64,000 bases of DNA, from positions 62,001 through 126,000 of the forward strand of contig NZ_FQZL01000006.1 of assembly GCF_900142005.1 (NCBI RefSeq), written 5' to 3'. This document shows, in pieces, positions 1-8,999 of this stretch. The translations under genes and the position numbers were made by a program. Numbering within the stretch: the first letter of the stretch is position 1; every line of letters starts with the position of its first letter. The stretch comes from Dethiosulfatibacter aminovorans DSM 17477 (GTDB taxonomy: Bacteria > Bacillota > Clostridia > Tissierellales > Dethiosulfatibacteraceae). The notes beneath the pieces are model-generated. The model saw only the letters and a list, made by a program, of their open reading frames with translations. It made no database searches and was not told the DNA's origin.

Positions 1-2
1 TA

Positions 3-263
3 GCATCTATAACCGCAGTTCTCATTGGTCACTATGGATTTGATTTCAGTCCCGGCTCAATCATGGAACTTGGTGGCAGTGTCGGTATTGCCAGCGTGCT
101 TCTAAAGGAGTTTGACATATTTGTAATATGGTATGAAATACTGGCAGTAATTGGAATATCAAAGATATACAGAGTAAACTACGGAAAGGCTGCTGTTTTT
201 ATACTGGGAACGTGGTTTTCCTGGATATTGATATCTGCAGGCTTTGCATTAATGGCAATTTAG
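3..263 (+). CDS. C-terminal fragment of multi-pass membrane protein, Yip1-like
   Basis: The reading frame is open from the left edge of the window (first full codon at base 3), so the 5' part lies outside. The visible 86 residues hold two to three hydrophobic segments, including one rich in Val/Ile around FVIWYEILAVIG and a C-terminal one (AAVFILGTWFSWILISAG). A short amphipathic link between them (SKIYRVNYGKA) resembles the last loop of Yip1/YIP1-domain membrane proteins. The assignment rests on overall look only. The stop is followed directly by the strong ribosome-binding site of the PAS gene, so the two are probably co-transcribed. Confidence 0.55.
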   Translation, partial: ASITAVLIGHYGFDFSPGSIMELGGSVGIASVLLKEFDIFVIWYEILAVIGISKIYRVNYGKAAVFILGTWFSWILISAGFALMAI

Positions 264-274
264 GAGGAGTACAA

Positions 275-643
275 ATGAATGAAATGGAAATAATGGAAGC
301 GATACTTGACAGCATAGAGTATCCGGTGATATTTGTTGATACAAACTGTATAATAAAATATTTGAATAAAAGGGCAAAGGATGAGTACTATGTCAGAAGA
401 AGGATTAAAAATCTTATAGACAAGGACATCTACCACTGTCATCCTCCGCAAGCCAAGGAAACACTCAGAAAGGCCTTCAAGGACTTGATGGAATCTGGAG
501 AAGATGAACTGTATCTTTATGAAAGCCATAAAGTGAACAGTAAACTGTACCTCAGGGCGGTAAGGGACAAGGACGGAAAACTGATAGGGTTCTATCAGAG
601 ATATGCAAGCGCATATAACCCCCTGGATCATCTTCCCAAATAG
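275..643 (+). CDS. Stand-alone PAS domain protein (DUF438 PAS type)
   Basis: A 122-residue protein that is essentially a single PAS sensor domain with no attached kinase, cyclase or DNA-binding part. After the helix ILDSIEYPVIFVD comes the typical PAS core, with the motif DIYHCHPPQ near residue 62. That CHPP signature is what I associate with the PAS domain at the end of DUF438 proteins, where it precedes a helix that binds or orients a cofactor. The start at 275 is chosen because AGGAGG lies 7-8 bases before it; the longer open frame from 212 would overlap the upstream gene and has no such site. Function is likely ligand or redox sensing by protein-protein contact, but the partner is unknown. 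Confidence 0.7.
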   Translation: MNEMEIMEAILDSIEYPVIFVDTNCIIKYLNKRAKDEYYVRRRIKNLIDKDIYHCHPPQAKETLRKAFKDLMESGEDELYLYESHKVNSKLYLRAVRDKDGKLIGFYQRYASAYNPLDHLPK

Positions 644-678
644 ATAAAAAACCACAATTTTCTTGAAAGGATGATTCC

Positions 679-885
679 GTGATTGAATATTATTTGAAAA
701 AATCTTTACATGAGAAAGCCATTATCAGAATCATTTATGACAACAAGGGTGTCATCACAGAAAGGGAAATAAGGGTTCTGTCCATTGATGATGACAAGAT
801 AGTTGCTTTTTGTTATTTGAGAAATGCAAAAAGGACATTTAAAAAAGATAAAATACTTGCTGCTGATATAGCAGCAAATCAGTAA
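679..885 (+). CDS. Small WYL-like protein, function unknown
   Basis: A 68-residue protein starting at GTG, preceded by GAAAGGATG. Its second half ([14 protein letters not shown]) matches the usual look of the core of a WYL domain, where a YCxLRxxxRTFRLDRI-like stretch binds a ligand or nucleic acid. Nothing else is attached: there is no helix-turn-helix, so it could be a solitary ligand-binding module or a regulator partner. It sits in the same direction between the PAS gene and tsaD, with short spacing. The WYL link is my pattern match and needs a profile search. Confidence 0.55.
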   Translation: MIEYYLKKSLHEKAIIRIIYDNKGVITEREIRVLSIDDDKIVAFCYLRNAKRTFKKDKILAADIAANQ

Positions 886-907
886 GGAGTTACGGTCAGC
901 ACCGTAA
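883..907 (+). promoter_or_regulatory. Shine-Dalgarno site followed by a hairpin before tsaD
   Basis: TAAGGAG (883-889) is the only good ribosome-binding site ahead of tsaD but lies 25 bases from its ATG. A perfect 7-bp hairpin (TTACGGT, loop CAGC, ACCGTAA; 890-907) fills the gap. If it folds, the effective spacing is about 7 bases. Confidence 0.5.
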
Positions 908-914
908 AATTGAT

Positions 915-1934
915 ATGCAGAAAATAAAAATACTAGCCATTGAAACTTCATGTGATGAAACATCAATATCCGTAGTTGAAAATGGCAGAAAAATATTGTC
1001 AAATATAATATATTCACAGATAGACATACACAAGACTTTTGGCGGAGTTGTGCCAGAAGTTGCATCCAGGAAACATATTGAGACTATTGACGGTGTACTT
1101 GAAGAGTCACTCAAGGAAGCGAAAACTGGTCTTGAAGAGATTGATGCGGTGGCAGTAACCTATGGTCCGGGTCTTGTTGGAGCTCTTCTGGTAGGCATAA
1201 ATTTTGCGAAGGCTTTGTCTTATGCAATCAACAAGCCTCTCATAGGAGTAAACCACATAGAAGGACATATATGTGCAAATCTTATATCAAACAAGGATCT
1301 TGAACCTCCGTTTTTGACTCTTGTTGTATCGGGAGGCCATACCCATCTGGTAGTGGTCAAGGAATACGGGGAATACGAGGTTGTAGGCAAAACCAGGGAC
1401 GACGCTGCTGGCGAAGCTTATGACAAGGTTGCAAGGTCTCTTGGCTTGGGATATCCCGGAGGGCCTCTTATTGACAAGATTTCTACTGAAGGGGACAGGG
1501 AATCAATAGACTTTCCAAGAATCATGCTTGAAAAGGATTCCTTTGACTTCAGCTTCAGCGGTTTGAAGTCTGCAGTTTTGAATTATCAAAACCGAATGGC
1601 AATGAAGAAAATGGATTACAGGGTTGAAGATGTAGCAGCAAGTTTTCAGGAAGCCGTAGTGGATGTCCTTGTTAAAAAGACAATAGAAGCAGCAAAAAAA
1701 TATAAAATAGAGAAGGTAACCATGGCAGGTGGTGTAGCTTCCAACTCCAGACTAAGGGAAGTTATGGAAAAGGCATCAAAGGAAAGAGGTTTTGACTTCA
1801 GTTATCCGCCTGGAATCTTGTGTACGGACAATGGAGCAATGATAGGTTGTGCAGCCTATTACAAGTATCTGAAGAATGAATTTTCAGAAAGTACCTTGAA
1901 TGCATATCCTAACCTTAAAATTGACAGATGCTGA
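915..1934 (+). CDS. tsaD: tRNA N6-threonylcarbamoyladenosine transferase TsaD
   Basis: This 339-residue protein transfers the threonylcarbamoyl group from threonylcarbamoyl-AMP to A37 of ANN-decoding tRNAs, acting with TsaB and TsaE. Hallmarks are the N-terminal [12 protein letters not shown], the iron-binding histidines in NHIEGHIC (His114, His118), the ATPase-fold motifs VSGGHTH and GGVASN, and a C-terminal DNGAMIG. Length is normal for the family. No in-frame ATG, GTG or TTG lies upstream near the ribosome-binding site, so 915 is the likely start despite its distance from that site. TsaB and TsaE are not in the window. Confidence 0.95.
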   Translation: MQKIKILAIETSCDETSISVVENGRKILSNIIYSQIDIHKTFGGVVPEVASRKHIETIDGVLEESLKEAKTGLEEIDAVAVTYGPGLVGALLVGINFAKALSYAINKPLIGVNHIEGHICANLISNKDLEPPFLTLVVSGGHTHLVVVKEYGEYEVVGKTRDDAAGEAYDKVARSLGLGYPGGPLIDKISTEGDRESIDFPRIMLEKDSFDFSFSGLKSAVLNYQNRMAMKKMDYRVEDVAASFQEAVVDVLVKKTIEAAKKYKIEKVTMAGGVASNSRLREVMEKASKERGFDFSYPPGILCTDNGAMIGCAAYYKYLKNEFSESTLNAYPNLKIDRC

Positions 1935-1975
1935 AAACAATTCAAATAAACGACAAATAATACTAAGGAGATTTT

Positions 1976-2824
1976 ATGATTAGAAAAATTGATACTTCCG
2001 AGATCAAAAAGAATGTTAAGAATCTTTTTATCAAAGCAAGCTATGATATTGGAGACGATATGATTGAACTTCTTAAGTCCTCAAGGGAAAAGGAAGAGAG
2101 CGAGACTGCAAAATATGTTCTGGACCAGATAATCGACAATGATATGATAGCAAAAGAAGAAAGCATTCCCATGTGTCAGGATACAGGAATGGCAGTTGTA
2201 TTTATGGAAATAGGAAAAGATGTTTTTCTTGAAGGTGAATTTGTTGAAGATGCAATAAACCAGGGTGTAAGAGAAGCTTATGACGAAGGCTTTTTGAGAA
2301 AATCAGTCGTTAACGATCCTGTATTCAACAGGGTAAACACCAGAGACAATACTCCTGCAGTAATACATACCAGTTATATTGAAGGGGACAAAGTGAGAAT
2401 AACTGTTGCTCCAAAGGGTTTTGGTTCTGAAAACATGAGCAGGATAAAAATGCTCAAGCCTGCCGATGGAGTAGAAGGCGTGAAGGATTTTGTAATGGAA
2501 ACAGTAAAAATTGCAGGACCAAACCCATGTCCGCCCATAGTTGTAGGAGTCGGAATAGGAGGCACCTTTGAAAAAGCCGCCATACTCTCTAAAAAGGCCT
2601 TGACCAGGGAACTGGGGGAGAAAAGCCCTAATGAACTATACAGCAGCCTTGAAGAAGAACTTTTCGGAAAAATCAATGAGCTGAACATAGGACCTGCCGG
2701 ACTGAAGGGCAAGACTACATGTCTTGGAGTCCATGTCAATTATTTTCCTACCCATATAGCGGGAATGCCTGTAGCTGTAAATATCTGCTGTCATGCATAT
2801 AGACATGCCAGTGTGGAAATATAG
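1976..2824 (+). CDS. Class I fumarate hydratase, alpha subunit
   Basis: The 282-residue subunit carries the N-terminal part of a [4Fe-4S] fumarase (or tartrate dehydratase), which hydrates fumarate to malate. Cysteine motifs are visible at MCQDTGMA, PNPCPPIVVG and TTCLGVHVN, the three expected cluster ligands, and the C terminus has the typical HIAGMPVAVN stretch. It starts at an ATG 8 bases after AAGGAG. The beta subunit follows after 9 bases, so the enzyme is the two-gene version usual in anaerobes and oxygen-sensitive. Fumarase and tartrate dehydratase cannot be told apart from sequence alone. Confidence 0.93.
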   Translation: MIRKIDTSEIKKNVKNLFIKASYDIGDDMIELLKSSREKEESETAKYVLDQIIDNDMIAKEESIPMCQDTGMAVVFMEIGKDVFLEGEFVEDAINQGVREAYDEGFLRKSVVNDPVFNRVNTRDNTPAVIHTSYIEGDKVRITVAPKGFGSENMSRIKMLKPADGVEGVKDFVMETVKIAGPNPCPPIVVGVGIGGTFEKAAILSKKALTRELGEKSPNELYSSLEEELFGKINELNIGPAGLKGKTTCLGVHVNYFPTHIAGMPVAVNICCHAYRHASVEI

Positions 2825-2833
2825 GAGGTATAT

Positions 2834-3364
2834 ATGTCAATAAAGGAAATAAATCTTCCATTGAATGATGAAACCGTTAAGACCCTAAAATCCGGAGACA
2901 GGGTATACCTTAATGGATATCTATATACGGGAAGGGATGCCGCCCATAAAAGAATAGTGGAAAGCATTGAAAAGAACGAAGAGCTTCCATTCGAATTGAA
3001 GGACCAGACCATTTACTACGTTGGACCTGCACCCGCCAAGCCGGGATACGTAATAGGACCTGCCGGACCTACAACGAGCTACAGGATGGATCCCTATGCA
3101 GTCAAGCTCCTTGACCTTGGACTTAAGGGAATGATAGGTAAAGGCCTCAGAAGCCAGGAAGTTGTGGAAGGAATAAAAAGGAACAACTCCGTCTACTTCG
3201 CAGCCGTCGGCGGAGCCGCAGCCCTCATTTCAAAATCAATAAAATCAAAGGAACTCATAGCCTACGAAGACCTTGGCGCCGAAGCCGTTTTCAAGCTAAA
3301 AGTCGAAAAATTCCCAGTCATAGTAGTAATAGACTCGGAAGGGAACAATCTGTACGAAGACTAA
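2834..3364 (+). CDS. Class I fumarate hydratase, beta subunit
   Basis: At 176 residues this is the C-terminal half of the class I hydro-lyase. It shows the SGDRVYLNGYLYTGRDAAHKR region and the glycine-rich substrate segment GPAGPTTSYRMDPY, both characteristic. It has its own AGGAGG site. It ends the tsaD-fumarase run: a rho-independent terminator starts about 35 bases after its stop. Confidence 0.93.
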   Translation: MSIKEINLPLNDETVKTLKSGDRVYLNGYLYTGRDAAHKRIVESIEKNEELPFELKDQTIYYVGPAPAKPGYVIGPAGPTTSYRMDPYAVKLLDLGLKGMIGKGLRSQEVVEGIKRNNSVYFAAVGGAAALISKSIKSKELIAYEDLGAEAVFKLKVEKFPVIVVIDSEGNNLYED

Positions 3365-3397
3365 TGATATAGTCTTGCAACCAATACGAATCGAAAT

Positions 3398-3430
3398 CCT
3401 CAAGTGTGACAAACTTGAGGATTTTTTGTT
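3398..3430 (+). terminator. Rho-independent terminator after fumarase
   Basis: Perfect 8-bp stem CCTCAAGT/ACTTGAGG followed by ATTTTTTGTT. It closes the plus-strand fumarase transcript. Confidence 0.85.
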
Positions 3431-3490
3431 ATGTCTTATACCAGCGATACCTGTGAAAAATGGATATCAACTATGTTGTTTCATTAGTCG

Positions 3491-3557
3491 AGTTTATGTA
3501 GTTCGTGTCGGAATTATTGATTATTTAAAGTGCTGAACGGCGCAAATTACATAAACT
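3491..3557. repeat. 10-bp inverted repeat, 67 bp overall
   Basis: AGTTTATGTA (3491-3500) and TACATAAACT (3548-3557) are perfect inverted copies. Pairing may extend inward with G-U wobbles. It lies between two converging genes with no recognisable coding content. Confidence 0.5.
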
Positions 3558-3590
3558 AAAAAAGTTGAGACCCTCGTCCCAACTTTTCTT
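3558..3590 (-). terminator. Rho-independent terminator of the penicillin-binding protein gene
   Basis: Read on the minus strand, AAAAGTTG pairs with CAACTTTT and is followed by a T tract. It lies about 40 bases beyond the stop of the minus-strand gene. Confidence 0.75.
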
Positions 3591-3628
3591 ATTTGATATT
3601 AAAATATTAGGTGATATGTATTTATGTT

Positions 3629-6600
3629 CTATTCGTCCTCTTCCTCGCCGATATCCCTTGTATCACTCCTGCTCGTACTAGTGTCATTTTCAGCTTCTTC
3701 CTCAATATCACTGGAGTCATTGCTGTCATTGTCCGAAGTGTTCCTGCCCTGTGAATTAAGGTATTCGTTCCAGTGGTATACATTATGCCATGTACATTCG
3801 TCAACAGGCATTTGATAATTGTAGTCCTGGGTGAGCAGTCCGTTGATTACAAGATCTTCAACAGCTATCCCGTTTATATGCGATATCTGCCCGTCGTACA
3901 TCTTCACAACACCGCCGTATACATTTTCAATGGTTGCATCATCCATATTCTTGTTTGCTATCTGCTCCTTGATTTCCAGATACATCTGGTAGTTTTCCAG
4001 AAGTGTATAATAGCTTTCGTCTTTTTCCAGAGGATTCAGAATAGGATCATAAAGGGTTTCCCTTGTGATGAAGACCTTCTTTTCCAGACTGTCCAGAGGG
4101 CAGTATGGGCCTTGGGCCATTCCGGAAAGAGTACATACATTTGCTTCTATATGCGTTTTGCAGAATGATGTTGGTTCCGTTCCCTTGACAAAATACTCAT
4201 TTATGACGCTGCTTCCTCTTTGATCGTGCTCGCAAAGCTCCGTAGGCAGAAGCCCCGACTGGGAACACACGGCTACCTGTACTATTCCTTCAGGTTTCAG
4301 GAACTCCTGCGGTTCAAGGTCCTTATGGACCTCTTTCATAATATTTCCCCAAAGTCTTGCAGTTGATGAACTTCCCGTTCCAACCCTAAGCTGTGAGTCG
4401 TCGTTTCCAATCCATATACCGCCTACATAATAAGGAGAGAATCCCATAAACCATATATCGCCGTTGTCGGAGGTTGTACCTGTCTTTCCTGCAACCTCGA
4501 TGCCGTATTCAGCTGGAAGGGCAGCGTTGTAAGACAACCCCTGGGTTACGGTACTTCTCAGTATGTCCTTCATTAAAAATGAAACCTGAGGAGAAACTAC
4601 ATAATTGCTTTCCGCTTCCTTGTCCAGTATCGTTATTCCATTACTGTCAACAACCTTGGTATATGCATAGGGTTCTATATAAACACCATCGTTTGCTATT
4701 GCTCCATATGCGGCAGTCATATCCAGGGGAGTGAATCCTTTTGTAAGACCTCCCAGTGCCATTGAAGCGAGATTCAAGTCGTTGTAGGACCTGTTCTCCT
4801 CTGGAGTAACGAAACTGTCCTCCGATGGATTCTCGAAGTTGACAAGCCTGAATTTGTTCAAATACTCCAGGGAAGTGTCAAAACCTATATTTTCAAGCAT
4901 TTTTACTGCATTTACATTAAGAGAAAATTCAACCGATTTTCTTAGGGTTGTAAGTCCCCAGTATTTGTAAGCCTGTTTTTCATACCAGTTCTTTGGCCAT
5001 CTTTGTCCGTCATCATTGTATCTTGGTACGTCATCGATTATGGATGCGGCAGTATAGCCCGTATCAAGAGCTGGAAGGTAAACAGACAATGGCTTTATGG
5101 TTGACCCCGGTTGTCTTTCTGCACTTACAGCCCTGTTGAAGGACTTACCTGCAGTTATGTTTCGACCCCCTATGAGGGCCTTGATCTCGCCTGAATGGTA
5201 GTCCATTATGACAGCTGCTGATTGAGGCTGGAAAATTCCTGTTTCATCATAGAAGAAATTGCTGTTGCTGATAATGAGATTTCCTTCCGAGTCGATAGTA
5301 TAAAAATCCTCCATTGATTCAAGATAGTTGCTGTCCAGTTTGAATTCTCCCTTGTTGGCATAGGAAGATACTATTTCGAAGTTTTCTCCTATGTTCAATC
5401 CGCCCACTTCATGGGTAACGAGGAAATTATCTTCAATTGTATAATAGTCAACAATATCTACAACGGTGGAGTACAGGTTGAATTTCTTCGAATCAATCAA
5501 CAGGTTGTTGTTTTCATCAAAAGTATACTCATCAGGGCCCAATACAACATTATATCCTTCATCCAACAGATTTCCCTTTTTGAAATAAAGATATCTTCCA
5601 TTTTCGTTTAAAATGTTTTCATAACCGTCAAGGTTGCCTGTGCTTGTGCCGTCGCTTTTCCAGCTGAAGGCTTTCCATTCTTCTACATAAGGGGTTGTTT
5701 CGCTTTCGAGATCTCCCAGAAGAAGCTCTGCAAAATTATTGTAGGATTCCTCGAGAGTTTTTTGAACATCGAAATCCATGGTCGAATATATTGTAAGACC
5801 GCCAGTGTAGAGCAGTGATTCTGCATCTTCATAGGTGTATCCATATTCGGCCACCAAATCTTCTATAACCTGGCTTTTTACATAGTCTGTAAAGTATGAT
5901 GAGATTTCAATATTTTTCTTTTGTCCCGGATTCAAACTTGCCCTTATATCCTGTGCAAGGGCTTCCTCGTATTCTTCGTCTGTTATTTTTCCCAATTCAT
6001 GCATTCTGAATAAAACTGTCTGCTGCCTGTCTACGGCATCCTGGTTATATATGCAGGAATACTTTGTTCCCGATACATATACATATCCCACTATGTCTTC
6101 GGGATCAATGTCCGTATCATCACCTGTGCGTATCTTCTTGAAAGGGGCATATTTTGTTACTGCCTTCGGTACACTAGCTAGTAGTGCTGATTCTGCAATT
6201 GTCAATTCGCTTACATCCTTTGAAAAGTACGCGAACGAAGCGGCCTGTACACCGTTGTTGCTTTGTCCAAGGGGTATTGTATTCAGGTAGTATTCAAGAA
6301 TCTGGTCCTTTGTCAATGCTCTCTCCATTTCTATGGCAAGATACATTTCCTTGAACTTCCTGTCAAAAGTCTGGTCCAATGTAAGGTACAAATTTCTTGC
6401 CAGCTGCTGGGTGATGGTACTTGCACCCTGGTCTGTCAAATCCCCGACCTGGATGTTGTGAAGCATGGAACCCGCTATTCTTCTAAGGTCTATCCCAAAA
6501 TGCTCTTCAAACCGGTGGTCCTCTATTGATATGAATGCATCTTCCAGATAATCGGGTATTTCTTTAAGGGTTACAATTTTCCTGTCATCAGTACTTTGAA

Positions 6601-6811
6601 TTATTTCTATTACATTTCCCTTGTCGTCAACTATATTGGAACTTTCAGACAACAATGACAGTATTATTGTAGGGTCGATTTCAGGTGCGTTTCTTACGGC
6701 GGCGGCAACAATGCCAATCGCTGCTCCTGCACCTGCAAACAATGCAATTATTAATATTAAGATTATAAGTCTTGCCAGACTAAACTTTCTTTTTTTCTTT
6801 TTCTTAGCCAT
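3629..6811 (-). CDS. Class A penicillin-binding protein (PBP1A/1B type)
   Basis: A bifunctional peptidoglycan synthase of 1060 residues. A Lys-rich cytoplasmic start and a membrane anchor (residues about 14-39) precede a GT51 transglycosylase domain with catalytic Glu97 in SIEDHRFEEH and the TITQQLARN motif. The transpeptidase domain has STIK (Ser570), SLN (630-632) and KTG (776-778). Between the two lies an inserted region of about 170 residues (roughly 360-525), and beyond the catalytic domain there is a Cys-containing segment and a very acidic Ser/Asp/Glu tail. The start at 6811 has GGAGG 5 bases upstream; the in-frame TTG at 6823 overlaps that site and is rejected. The gene is alone on this strand and monocistronic. 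Confidence 0.93.
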   Translation of the reverse strand: MAKKKKKRKFSLARLIILILIIALFAGAGAAIGIVAAAVRNAPEIDPTIILSLLSESSNIVDDKGNVIEIIQSTDDRKIVTLKEIPDYLEDAFISIEDHRFEEHFGIDLRRIAGSMLHNIQVGDLTDQGASTITQQLARNLYLTLDQTFDRKFKEMYLAIEMERALTKDQILEYYLNTIPLGQSNNGVQAASFAYFSKDVSELTIAESALLASVPKAVTKYAPFKKIRTGDDTDIDPEDIVGYVYVSGTKYSCIYNQDAVDRQQTVLFRMHELGKITDEEYEEALAQDIRASLNPGQKKNIEISSYFTDYVKSQVIEDLVAEYGYTYEDAESLLYTGGLTIYSTMDFDVQKTLEESYNNFAELLLGDLESETTPYVEEWKAFSWKSDGTSTGNLDGYENILNENGRYLYFKKGNLLDEGYNVVLGPDEYTFDENNNLLIDSKKFNLYSTVVDIVDYYTIEDNFLVTHEVGGLNIGENFEIVSSYANKGEFKLDSNYLESMEDFYTIDSEGNLIISNSNFFYDETGIFQPQSAAVIMDYHSGEIKALIGGRNITAGKSFNRAVSAERQPGSTIKPLSVYLPALDTGYTAASIIDDVPRYNDDGQRWPKNWYEKQAYKYWGLTTLRKSVEFSLNVNAVKMLENIGFDTSLEYLNKFRLVNFENPSEDSFVTPEENRSYNDLNLASMALGGLTKGFTPLDMTAAYGAIANDGVYIEPYAYTKVVDSNGITILDKEAESNYVVSPQVSFLMKDILRSTVTQGLSYNAALPAEYGIEVAGKTGTTSDNGDIWFMGFSPYYVGGIWIGNDDSQLRVGTGSSSTARLWGNIMKEVHKDLEPQEFLKPEGIVQVAVCSQSGLLPTELCEHDQRGSSVINEYFVKGTEPTSFCKTHIEANVCTLSGMAQGPYCPLDSLEKKVFITRETLYDPILNPLEKDESYYTLLENYQMYLEIKEQIANKNMDDATIENVYGGVVKMYDGQISHINGIAVEDLVINGLLTQDYNYQMPVDECTWHNVYHWNEYLNSQGRNTSDNDSNDSSDIEEEAENDTSTSRSDTRDIGEEEDE

Positions 6812-6843
6812 ATAAACCTCCAATGCTGTTCGTCAAGTAATTA

Positions 6844-6849
6844 TTATAA
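6844..6849 (-). promoter_or_regulatory. Possible -10 box of the penicillin-binding protein gene
   Basis: On the minus strand TATAAT occurs about 33 bases before the start codon. No clear -35 box was seen, so this is tentative. Confidence 0.3.
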
Positions 6850-6996
6850 CACAAATATGATGAAATAATTATTAAATTTTTAATCCATTAACTTGTGTAT
6901 GGCTACAGGCTGTGATAACATTAATCTGTTCGCATGAAGAATGTATATTCAACTAAGCGACTATTCAAATAATAAATAAATTCCAGTGGAAATTAG

Positions 6997-7019
6997 TCAT
7001 CAAACAGTTTGTTTGATGA
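6997..7019 (+). other. Perfect hairpin upstream of hflX
   Basis: TCATCAAAC and GTTTGATGA form a perfect 9-bp stem around AGTTT. There is no T tract, so it is not an obvious terminator. It could affect translation or stability of hflX mRNA. Confidence 0.5.
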
Positions 7020-7048
7020 TTTGACATATGAAAATAGGAGAGATTGAA

Positions 7049-8305
7049 TTGACGGAAAAAAGTATAATTGCAGGTGTTAAAATAAAACAGCGCAAACAGG
7101 ACATGGATTATGAAATGGAAGAACTCAAGAATCTTGTGGAAGCATCAGGCGGTGAAGTTGCCTGTTCTTTAGTTCAGGAGCTTGACAAATACAATGCAGC
7201 AACGTATTTCGGCAAGGGAAAGGTGGAAGAAATCAAACTGCTGGCGGAAGAAATTGGTGCCACCCTCCTGGTGATAAACGATGAAGTAACAGGGTCGCAA
7301 ATCAACAATATAGAAAAGGTAACGGACTTGAGGGTAATAGACAGAACCATGCTGATCCTAGACATATTCGCCTTGAGGGCGAAGACGAAGGAAAGCAAGC
7401 TCCAGGTCGAACTTGCCCAGCTTAAATATACAACACCGAGGCTGAAGGGCAGGGGAATCGAACTGTCAAGGCTGGGAGGCGGTATCGGTACGAGAGGGCC
7501 TGGAGAAAAGAAACTGGAGACAGACAGAAGGCATATAGAAAGAAGGATATATGAAATTGAGAAACAGCTCAGGAAAACCGTAGCTGTACGGGATGTCAAC
7601 AGAAAAAGCAGATTGAAGAACAATATTCCAATAGTATCCGTTGTAGGATATACAAATGCGGGAAAGTCTACATTAATAAACACGCTCATTGCAAAATACG
7701 GAGTTGAAAAGGATAAGGAAGTATATGTCTACAACAAGCTTTTTGCAACGCTGACAACTGAGAACAGAAAGCTTGTGCTGCCGGGAAAATTTGAAGTGAT
7801 TGTTACGGATACGGTAGGTTTTGTCAGCAAGCTTCCGACTTTGCTTGTGGAGTCATTTAAGAGTACCTTGGAGGAAATAAACTATTCCGACCTGATAATC
7901 CACCTTATAGACATAACCAATGAAAACCTGCAGGTGCAAAAATCCACTACGGAAGAAGTCCTCAAGGAAATAGAGGCTGCAGATATACCCATGCTTGAAG
8001 TCTACAACAAGATCGACGACAGCAATCTCGACTATGACGGCAAGACGGGTACCTATATTTCTGCAAAGTCCGATATCAACGTTGACATCCTTGTTGGAAA
8101 AATACTTTACAATTTGTTCGGAGAAGAAGGCACATATGAACTAAATATAGGCTACAACGAGTATGAAAAACTGCAGATTGTTGAAAACAAGACGGAAATA
8201 ATAGAAAGGGAATACCTTGAAAGCGGCACAAGAGTAGTGTTTAAGACGAGAGAAAAGCTTTATGACAGGTATTTCAGGGAGAAGAAAAATGACAGCGAGT
8301 TTTAA
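7049..8305 (+). CDS. hflX: Ribosome-associated GTPase HflX
   Basis: HflX splits stalled or stress-hibernating ribosomes using GTP. The N-terminal domain is followed by the family signature of a glycine-rich loop (RLGGGIGTRGPGE), a helical segment, and a G domain with GYTNAGKSTL (G1), DTVGFVSKLP (G3) and a NKID-type G4 (YNKIDD). I place the start at TTG 7049 (418 residues) because TAGGAGAG sits 6-8 bases before it. The ATG at 7028, seven codons upstream and in frame, has no good ribosome-binding site but cannot be excluded. The next gene overlaps its 3' end by 17 bases. Confidence 0.93.
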   Translation: MTEKSIIAGVKIKQRKQDMDYEMEELKNLVEASGGEVACSLVQELDKYNAATYFGKGKVEEIKLLAEEIGATLLVINDEVTGSQINNIEKVTDLRVIDRTMLILDIFALRAKTKESKLQVELAQLKYTTPRLKGRGIELSRLGGGIGTRGPGEKKLETDRRHIERRIYEIEKQLRKTVAVRDVNRKSRLKNNIPIVSVVGYTNAGKSTLINTLIAKYGVEKDKEVYVYNKLFATLTTENRKLVLPGKFEVIVTDTVGFVSKLPTLLVESFKSTLEEINYSDLIIHLIDITNENLQVQKSTTEEVLKEIEAADIPMLEVYNKIDDSNLDYDGKTGTYISAKSDINVDILVGKILYNLFGEEGTYELNIGYNEYEKLQIVENKTEIIEREYLESGTRVVFKTREKLYDRYFREKKNDSEF

Positions 8306-8939
8306 AACAATATTGAAAAGCGAAAGTGATGAAATAACCATAAGCAAGTCAAAGTTCATAGGTTATGCCTTTCCGGTTGAAACCGAGGAAGAGGCTGCCG
8401 CACATATACAGGAAATAAAAACGAAGCACAGGGATGCAAGACACAATGTATATGCATATATAATTGGTGAGAAGTCAAACATCCAGAGGTATACCGATGA
8501 CGGTGAGCCAAGCGGTACCGGGGGAATTCCCATAATCAATTATATGAAAAGCATGGAACTTACAAACATCCTGGTCGTGGTAACCAGATATTTTGGAGGA
8601 ATAAAGCTGGGTACGGGCGGACTGGCAAGGGCCTATTCAAAAGCAGCCAAACTTGCCGTGGAAAAGAGCATTATAGCTGAAGCAAGGGAATTTGCGTGCT
8701 TCAGGATTTCAGTTGACTACACATTGCTGGGTAAAATAGACAATTATCTCAATAACACAGGAATCCACGTGTCCCAGAGGGATTACCTTGAAAAGGTGAA
8801 TATCGAATTAATTGTAGAAGTTGAAGAATATGAAGGCGTAAAAACGGAACTCAGGGATTTGACTTCAGACAATATAAGCATCGAGCTTATGTACAAGAGA
8901 CATTATCTCAGTGACGGAAAATCCATCCTTAACGTATAA
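8289..8939 (+). CDS. YigZ/IMPACT family protein
   Basis: A 216-residue protein of the YigZ/YvyE family. The N-terminal UPF0029 domain carries the invariant stretch DARHNVYAY and DDGEPSGTGG, followed by VVVTRYFGGIKLGTGGLARAY; a ferredoxin-like C-terminal domain (DUF1949) follows. Eukaryotic IMPACT relatives modulate translational control, and a role on nucleic acid or ribosomes is suspected in bacteria but not proven. The chosen ATG has GGGAGAAG just upstream and overlaps hflX, indicating translational coupling; an in-frame ATG at 8262 is less likely. Confidence 0.88.
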   Translation: MTASFKTILKSESDEITISKSKFIGYAFPVETEEEAAAHIQEIKTKHRDARHNVYAYIIGEKSNIQRYTDDGEPSGTGGIPIINYMKSMELTNILVVVTRYFGGIKLGTGGLARAYSKAAKLAVEKSIIAEAREFACFRISVDYTLLGKIDNYLNNTGIHVSQRDYLEKVNIELIVEVEEYEGVKTELRDLTSDNISIELMYKRHYLSDGKSILNV

Positions 8940-8940
8940 C

Positions 8941-8969
8941 TTGAAAGGATTGGACTTTTCTGCTAGAAT
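8941..8969 (+). promoter_or_regulatory. Sigma-A-type promoter of the yebC-ruv operon
   Basis: TTGAAA, a 17-base spacer, and TAGAAT preceded by TGC (extended -10). It lies 31 bases before the yebC start. Confidence 0.6.
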
Positions 8970-8999
8970 ACATATGATTTAAATTTAGGAGGATAACTA

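Noticed and set aside
2374-2739. Long minus-strand frames opposite fumarase, tsaD, relA and other genes
   Set aside because: They mirror well-conserved plus-strand genes, have no ribosome-binding sites and give compositions typical of antisense translation.
7021-7026. TTGACA before hflX as a -35 box
   Set aside because: No -10 box lies 16-18 bases downstream; the nearest TATAAT is 36 bases away and inside the gene.
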